A DNA stretch of 64,000 nucleotides from assembly GCF_932526225.1 (NCBI RefSeq), contig NC_064041.1, forward strand, positions 10,028,813-10,092,812, written 5' to 3'. Each line of letters begins with the position of its first letter. Position 1 is the first letter of the stretch. Of this stretch, positions 58,350 to 64,000 are shown in pieces. Position numbers and translations under genes: made by a program. The notes below the pieces were generated by a model, which saw nothing but the letters and a program-made list of their open reading frames with translations, made no database searches and was not told where the DNA came from. The stretch is from Nematostella vectensis (taxonomy: Eukaryota > Cnidaria > Anthozoa > Actiniaria > Edwardsiidae).

Positions 58350-58367
58350 CCCCCCCCCCCCCCCCCC
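58350..58367. repeat. Poly-C run
   Basis: About 17 C followed by AAACCACCACCACCACC, in the spacer or intron downstream of the last recognised RNF213 exon. Confidence 0.9.
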
Positions 58368-58449
58368 AAACCACCACCACCACCTCCACATTTTTATATT
58401 CAATAATTATATCTCTTTAAAACCACAGAGACTTCATATACATACTGAG

Positions 58450-58977
58450 TGTAACTGAATGTAACTGAATATTTACTAAAGAATAGATCAGCTAGCATGG
58501 CAATTTTGTCCTATCTAATTTAAGTATGAATCTTTACTTTCGCTAGTTTAAGAGTGGCACAGAGATAAACAACAAATACCGGTATTGCTAGAAAACGACT
58601 ACGTCGTCGACGATAACAAAGACATTCTAGGTTTCGCAACATTTCAAAGTATTCGTTTTGTTCAACTGATTAGAACGGGCAGCTTTTTCTGTCAACCATG
58701 AGAGGGATTCTTAAAATTTATTTATATAAAGACAAGATTGGTACCTGAACAATATGGAGCTAGATATACAATAGTAGGTTTAGTGTCTTTCGCTTATATT
58801 CATTGGAGTCAGTTAACACAACCACACGCTTTGGTTTGCGAATATAGACTGATTTTTAATCACAGTATTTACAACTTATGGCATACGCCTTGACCTTATA
58901 TGGTATTACAAATAATCATTATCAATAACGTCATCTCTGTTATATGATACTTAAGTAAAGTGTGCTAATACACTACA
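58450..58977 (-). repeat. Probable 3' LTR of the Gypsy element
   Basis: Starts TGTAGTGTATTAGCACAC directly after the polypurine tract. The far border is a guess, since the matching 5' LTR lies outside the window. Confidence 0.45.
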
Positions 58978-59024
58978 TCCCACCCCTTTCAGATAAAAAA
59001 CTAAACAAACCGCAAGAACGACCC

Positions 59025-60316
59025 CTAATGGTTGACAAGGTAGTCAGCAAACTTGGCTGGTGGCTTCCGCACTCGTCCGCTCCGTCTGACTTCAGGTGCT
59101 GAAGTTTCGGTCGCCATAGTAACCGCATCTGGCCCTGTATGCTCTGTTTCCGGTTCAGGCTCTGAAACTTCTACTTCAGTATCGGGTTCTGCTACTTGTA
59201 CTTTCTTCGCGAACTGAACATTCCGCCTAACAGTACTTCCATTCTCCTTTGATTGCACTATCATGTCTGGACCATTAAGGTTGATTACCTTGTACTTTTC
59301 TGGTCGGAAATTCGGTTGTAATTTACCTTTTTGTCTCATTCCGCATTACTACTATATCTTCTTCCTGAATGTTGCTATCCGCCGCCTTCTTGTCTGCATA
59401 GTCTTTCATCTTTAGCTTATACTCCATATCTCTTTCTCTTGCCACTTCTGGAATGGCAGCAGCTGAATAATCTAACTGGTAGCTTATTCCTCATTTCTCT
59501 TCCGAACATCAGAGAAAAGGGAGTGCACCCAGTACTTGTATGCGGACCTGTATGCTACTAGGAACTTCCTAAACTCTTTCTGAAGATCCTTTTTCTCTAC
59601 TGTGGCTATTTTAAGTATCTTCTCTATGGTTCTGTTACTCCTCCCTACGAGACCATTTGCCTGTGGCCACAACGGAGTAGTTGACACCCACTTGATGCCA
59701 TTGCTTCTAAGTATGTCTCAAACTCTACCGAAGTGAACTGTGGCCCGTTGTCTGACCTAAGGGCTTCTGAGTAACCAAATCTCGTAAAAATGGCATCCAG
59801 AAAATATATAACTGCCCCTGTCTTAGTAGATCTGAGCAATGCTGCCTCAAAGTACCTACTGAAGTAATCAATTATCACTATAACGTAACGACCATCTGGA
59901 AGTGGGCCTATCAAGTCTGTACTACAAAACTACTAGGGTGATGTTGGCATCTCTGTCGTTGCTATGGGAACTGGTCTGTCATAACTAGACACTAGCTGGC
60001 ATGACTGACATGATTTACACAGTTTCTCTATGTCCTTATCAATGCCTACCCACCACACTGTGCTTCTTAGACGCTGTTTACACTTGACAATACCCTGGTG
60101 TCCCTCATGAGCTAGCCTTAAAACTCTATCTTGTAAACTAGGTGGAATGAATATCCTTTTTCCTCTCAAGATTACACCGTCACTCTCACTGAGTTCTGAT
60201 CTGACTGCTTTCATGCTTGTTGAACATTTCTCCCATCTTCCTGTCCTAATTGCTTCCTTGACTACTTGTACAACCTCACATTCATCTGAACTGGCCTTGA
60301 TTTCCTGCCATGACAT
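59025..60316 (-). pseudogene. Gypsy integrase region, frame-broken
   Basis: 60316-59933 holds the H2C2 zinc domain (ending CKSCQSCQL). 59914-59645 holds the first catalytic Asp (IIDYFSRYFEA) and the second (LRSDNGPQFT). 59687-59484 holds the Glu region (QANGLVGRSNRTIEKILK, where G is in the place usually taken by E). 59339-59025 is the C-terminal tail with a GPDMIVQSKENG stretch. Several frame breaks separate the pieces. Confidence 0.8.
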
Positions 60317-60370
60317 AGCACTGCCTCCTGAATAATCATAGAAATATCATCATAGAAACTCATCATATAA

Positions 60371-60890
60371 TCATAGAAACTCTACATTGCCTCTGCAGCT
60401 CAACCTAGACATCGGGTCGGCAATATTAGACTCGCCTGGCCTATAAACTATCCTAAACTTATAAGGTGCTAATCGTAAACTCCACCTTTCTAATCTAGGT
60501 GTCGACTTAGAATTAGCATTGTTAAAGATGTGTGTAAGTGGCTTGTGATCCGTGACTAACGTGAACTGTATACCTAACAGATACAATCTGAAATGCTCAC
60601 ACGCCCACACTAAAGCCAAAGCTTCTCTCTATGTCTGTGAATGTCTACTCTCCACATCTGACAAATTACGGTGTCCATAAGCAACTATACCTTTTCAGTT
60701 CCTCCCTGCTTCTGTATCAAAACTGCCCCAAGCCCTACAGGACTAGCGTCCGCCACTACGAGAGTTTCTGCCTGCCTATCAAAATAAGCTAAGGTCTCGC
60801 TGGCACTCATTACACGCTTGATAGCCTGAAAACTTCTTCTTGTTTGGAGGTCCACTCAAAGGTCACTGACTTCCTAGTAAGTTCCCTTAA
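60371..60890 (-). pseudogene. Gypsy RNase H and connection region
   Basis: The stretch ALVWACEHFRLYLLG followed by LVTDHKPLTHIF is the classic Gypsy RNase H motif. The part between 60620 and 60890 is similar to the reverse-transcriptase/RNase H connection but has stops and frame changes. It resumes directly after the nested insertion with SLRELTRKSVTFEWT. Confidence 0.8.
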
Positions 60891-62131
60891 GGATAGTGGA
60901 AAGTGTCGTCGACCGGCTCTCGTAGAATGCGTCTTGACGGGCGAATATTTATCGAAATATTGCGAATAATATATCGTTTTAAAGCTGAATAAATGTAGAA
61001 TAATGCCATATATCTACATTTAGTGATTTGTCTATACGGTATGAAGCGCGCCCCGAAAACTGACAAAACAAGTGGTGTTTACATATCGAGTTATAGGACC
61101 ACAGGGTTACCACGTGAAACCGGCTCAAACGCAGAATATCAATCAGCACATAACAAACACCAAAATCGTGTCTGCGAATTTTGATTGGTTCTTTTGTTCC
61201 AAAGGAATTGGTTTTCAAAGTCGTAAGACGTTCGCAGACACGATATTAATCTCAAGTTATCGACTAAAACAATGTTTCAAACATGAACTCTTTACGATAA
61301 ATTGTGTTGTGCCAATAGCTTCTTAAAGCACGCAGATCGGAGCAAAACTCATAGCAGAGTTATTCGCCGCTAAAGCTAAGTAAACCCAAGAGGATGAGCA
61401 AGAGAGTGAGCAAAAAAAGAAAGCGTGAAACCACAAATTAATAAGGGAAGGCAAGCCACTATGGCTAAGGCCACTAAACAAACGTGCTGCTGCAACTCCC
61501 CAAGTTCTCGAAAATGCTCTCGCTTCTTTGGATCCACGAGATAAATGATATCTCGCTGGCTTCCAGAGAGGCTGAATATCCACTTTTCCCAGTATGCTAG
61601 GGGGCGCTTCGCTCGAAAAACTCTCGGAGCATCTGGTTTTCAGGGTAAAATGATATTAGCTTCATTCAAAAATCTTTCAATACGTGAACGATCAATTTTT
61701 GTCCAGATATGATGGTTGATAGCCGCAGATTTCGGTTAGATTTCGCTTCAGGTTTTACCACGTTGAAGTTCGGAAAAGTCGATGAAGTCACAGTATAATA
61801 ATAAATGCTTATAGGAATTATAGTTTGAGAAGTACTCGAGAGTGGCGCCGAAATTATAATAACGCTGTGTTGTGTCACCTAGATTTAAAAACTCCCGGAT
61901 AACGAGCACCAAATTGGTTGTGGGATCCTGTGTCTTAAAAGGATTAAAGGATTTGTGACACCTTTCGTGTTATGTCTATATTCGACGGAAAACTAACTTT
62001 CCTTGTGACTCGCGATTCTTTTGAGATAAAAAGAAAATTCTTTTTGGAAATTGTAGTTTATTTTTTACCAGGTCAATTCGAAATAAAAAAAAAAATTGGT
62101 CAGAGAGTGCTTCTGACCCTTTCCACTATCC
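60891..62131. mobile_element. 1241-bp TTAA-flanked non-autonomous DNA transposon nested in the Gypsy element
   Basis: TTAA is present on both sides (60887-60890 and 62132-62135). Terminal repeats GGATAGTGGAAAG and CTTTCCACTATCC are perfect 13-bp inverted repeats. The insertion cleanly splits the Gypsy polyprotein. The TTAA target points to the piggyBac or Kolobok superfamilies. The interior has an inverted repeat around GTGTCTGCGAA/TTCGCAGACAC (about 61167-61242) and no transposase. Confidence 0.9.
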
Positions 62132-62987
62132 TTAAAGGTGAGGAAAGTGTTGCTAAATCTGGGATATACCTGCCTACATACTGAACTAAGCCTAAGAATC
62201 CACGTAGCTCTGTTACATTAACTGGCGCTCTAGCATTGACTATGGATTCCACTTTGCCTGGGTCTGCAGCTATCCCTTTGTCTGAAATTACGTGTTCTAA
62301 AAACGTAACCGAAGATAAACCAAACCGACACTTCTCCGGGTTAAGGGTTAACCCGCTCTCTGATAATCTTTCCATAGCACTAGTTAGTCTTTTCTTGTGT
62401 TCAGCCTGATCTTTACCAAATACCATTATGTCATCTGCCAAGTTTAACACTCCTGGCAATCCAACTAACACCTTCTGCACTGTATACTGAAATACCTCTG
62501 GTGCACTGCAAATTCCCATACCTAACCTCTTTATGCGAAATAATCCTACATGGGTTATGAAAGTGGTTACGTCTCGCGATTCCTCCTCTAATTCTAACTG
62601 AAAAAATCCTTGTTTAAGGTCTAACTTTGAGAAAACTGTAGCACCATTAAGCTCAACTAGCATTTCCTGCATAGTCGGAACCGGATACCTTTCGCGCAAA
62701 ACTGCCTGGTTAACCTTCGTCAAATCAATGCACATCCTAATTTCCTCATTTGCCTTAGGAATTACCACAATAGGGCTTACCCATCTCGATGCTACAGCTT
62801 CCACTGGTTCGATTATGTCTTCCTCCTGTAGTCTATTCAGAAGATCCGCCACCTTGTCTCGATAACCAAATGGCAATCGTCTTACTGGCTGAGCAACCGG
62901 TTCCACCTTATCGTCAATGTGTAACTTAACCTTATTTCCCTTTAGTTTGCCCACCCCTGAAAAGCACACTGGAAATTTAGACTTCAT
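62100..62987 (-). pseudogene. Gypsy reverse transcriptase
   Basis: Contains YPVPTMQEMLVELNGATVFS, KLDLKQGFFQL, a FXXX-type GLFRIKRLGMGICSAPEVFQ and NLADDIMVFG, with LADD in the place of the usual YVDD/YLDD box. The last ten residues (from IVERV) are read into the nested TTAA element. Confidence 0.9.
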
Positions 62988-63199
62988 TTCAGAACCTAGG
63001 CTAGTGTTACATTGCTGTTCTTGTTATGAAACTGAATTTACATGTAATAATTGTAGCTCTTCTTAGCAGTATTATGACTAATCAAATTGCTAACTGATGC
63101 ATTGCCATCAAAAACATAAAATGTTGCAACACATTTCCGGCTACAGATACTAACTTCCGTTTCAAATTCGCCTTTCAGCTTAAGCGCGTCTTCTTGACC

Positions 63200-63330
63200 A
63201 AACGCATACAATTTCTTGCTGGTTTTCTCTTAATTTCCTCGTAAAGCTTACTTGAAACAATATTCGCCGCTGCCCCGGAATCAATAATAAACGGAAAACT
63301 CTTTCCCCCGACTATCGCCTGACACATAGG
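63200..63330 (-). pseudogene. Gypsy aspartic protease remnant
   Basis: An IIDSGAAANIVSSKLYEE stretch carries the DSGA catalytic motif of retroviral-type proteases. The frame is closed by a stop soon after. Confidence 0.75.
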
Positions 63331-63369
63331 AGTCTCCCTGAGTTGCCTAATATCCTCATCTACAGAAAA

Positions 63370-63888
63370 TTAATGGGTCACCCCGCTGTCCTTATCTGCT
63401 GACTCTTCCGTTATCTGGTGTTGAATTCCAGCGCTTCGTCGCGCACGGCCACGTCCTCGTCCACGCACAGCATGAGATTTCAACTCTCCTCCTTTGCAAA
63501 ATTTCGACTTTGAAAAATGTCCTACGACTCCACAGTTGTTGCATTTCTTTCCCAATGCTTTACAGACCTTGTCGCTGGATCGGTGCCCTTTTCTTCCGCA
63601 GCGATAGCACTCTACTTCGGACATTACGTTGGAAATTCCACTTTGCTATTCGATTGGGGGTGTGTCGACTTTTCCTCCACGTGCTGAATCTTCAAACAGC
63701 AAAAACGTATTCGCCAACTGAATCGCCTGGGCCAAAGTTAGGTCGTTCCCCTTCTGCAAAAGTTTTCGCTCTATGCCACTGTGGTTTATACCAGATATAA
63801 ACTGTTCAACGAGGTTCTCGTTTAAAGTCTCGCCGGTAAAACCGCAATGTCGGATTGCATTACGCAATCTTACCTCGAAAGCCGCCAC
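63370..63888 (-). pseudogene. Gypsy gag with two zinc knuckles
   Basis: 63888-63646 has a FISGINHSGIERKLLQKG stretch typical of gag-like capsid C-termini. 63624-63370 has two CCHC-type knuckles (CYRCGRKGH and CNNCGVVGHFSKSKFC). A stop separates the two frames near 63646. Confidence 0.8.
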
Positions 63889-64000
63889 ACTCTCGTTTTC
63901 TTCCTTCTTTACTGGACTTTGAATTCCACCGTTTTAGGTACTTCGGGCGACACTAGAACCCTCAGTGTTTCATACTGCCCCGCAGTTAGTCCGCAAAGGA

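Larger units (their letters stand above)
58450..64000 (-). mobile_element. Ty3/Gypsy LTR retrotransposon, antisense, decayed, 5' end outside the window
   Basis: Read on the - strand: gag (63888-63646), zinc knuckles (63624-63370), aspartic protease remnant (about 63330-63200, IIDSGAAANIV), reverse transcriptase (62987-62137), RNase H (about 60890-60371), integrase (60316-59484) and integrase tail (59339-59025). Protease, reverse transcriptase, RNase H, integrase is the Ty3/Gypsy order. A purine tract (GAAAGGGGTGGGA) at about 58978-58991 is followed by TGTAGTG, a plausible start of the 3' LTR. Frameshifts and a nested insertion make it non-autonomous. Confidence 0.85.

Overview
The window is animal nuclear DNA: AT-rich, intron-dense and loaded with minisatellites and transposons. 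A cnidarian, probably an anthozoan such as a coral or sea anemone, fits best. That guess rests on the virus-like gene families, the SINE style and the two tandem RNF213-like genes, and is family-level inference only. No bacterial genes, rRNA genes or CRISPR arrays were found.

Left end (1-14130, + strand): the last 21 exons of an RNF213-like E3 ubiquitin ligase gene. They join in phase into 854 codons plus a stop and include an RZ-type zinc finger split over three exons. Its introns are unusual. One 38-bp array repeats the exon end and 5' splice site 18 times, a 1.8-kb GTAAGG/GTAGGG array begins exactly at another 5' splice site, and further arrays sit at 3.4-4.7, 12.6-12.9, 14.1-14.3 and 14.9-16.7 kb.

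Middle (about 17-49 kb): a transposon island. It holds a truncated copy of a virus-like element (17.3-20.5 kb), a non-LTR reverse-transcriptase fragment, a 37-bp satellite (24.1-27.5 kb, with a 633-bp higher-order duplication), several foldback or terminal-inverted-repeat elements and a duplicated promoter-like segment. Its centrepiece is a 15.1-kb GC-rich Polinton/adintovirus-like integrated element at 31990-47109. It has long terminal inverted repeats, poly-G/poly-C tips and a 6-bp target-site duplication (ACTCAC). Leftward replication genes on the + strand are a Cys-rich protein, a polymerase-B-like region, and an SF1 helicase fused to an HNH nuclease. The - strand block encodes integrase, small membrane proteins, a packaging ATPase and a capsid-like protein. 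The right end has divergently arranged structural or membrane candidates. Frameshifts and nonsense codons in the polymerase, integrase, capsid-like and other genes mark it as a decayed copy. Its right end is duplicated, and both right termini lie inside one pair of target-site duplications.

Right end (49.6-57.8 kb, + strand): the first exons of a second RNF213-like gene. They encode an N-terminal zinc-binding motif, a disordered segment, a Lys-rich segment and the conserved N-terminal beta-rich domain. The two RNF213 paralogs therefore lie head-to-tail with the transposon island between them. From about 58.4 kb to the window end an antisense, broken Ty3/Gypsy retrotransposon follows. It is interrupted between reverse transcriptase and RNase H by a 1241-bp TTAA-flanked element.
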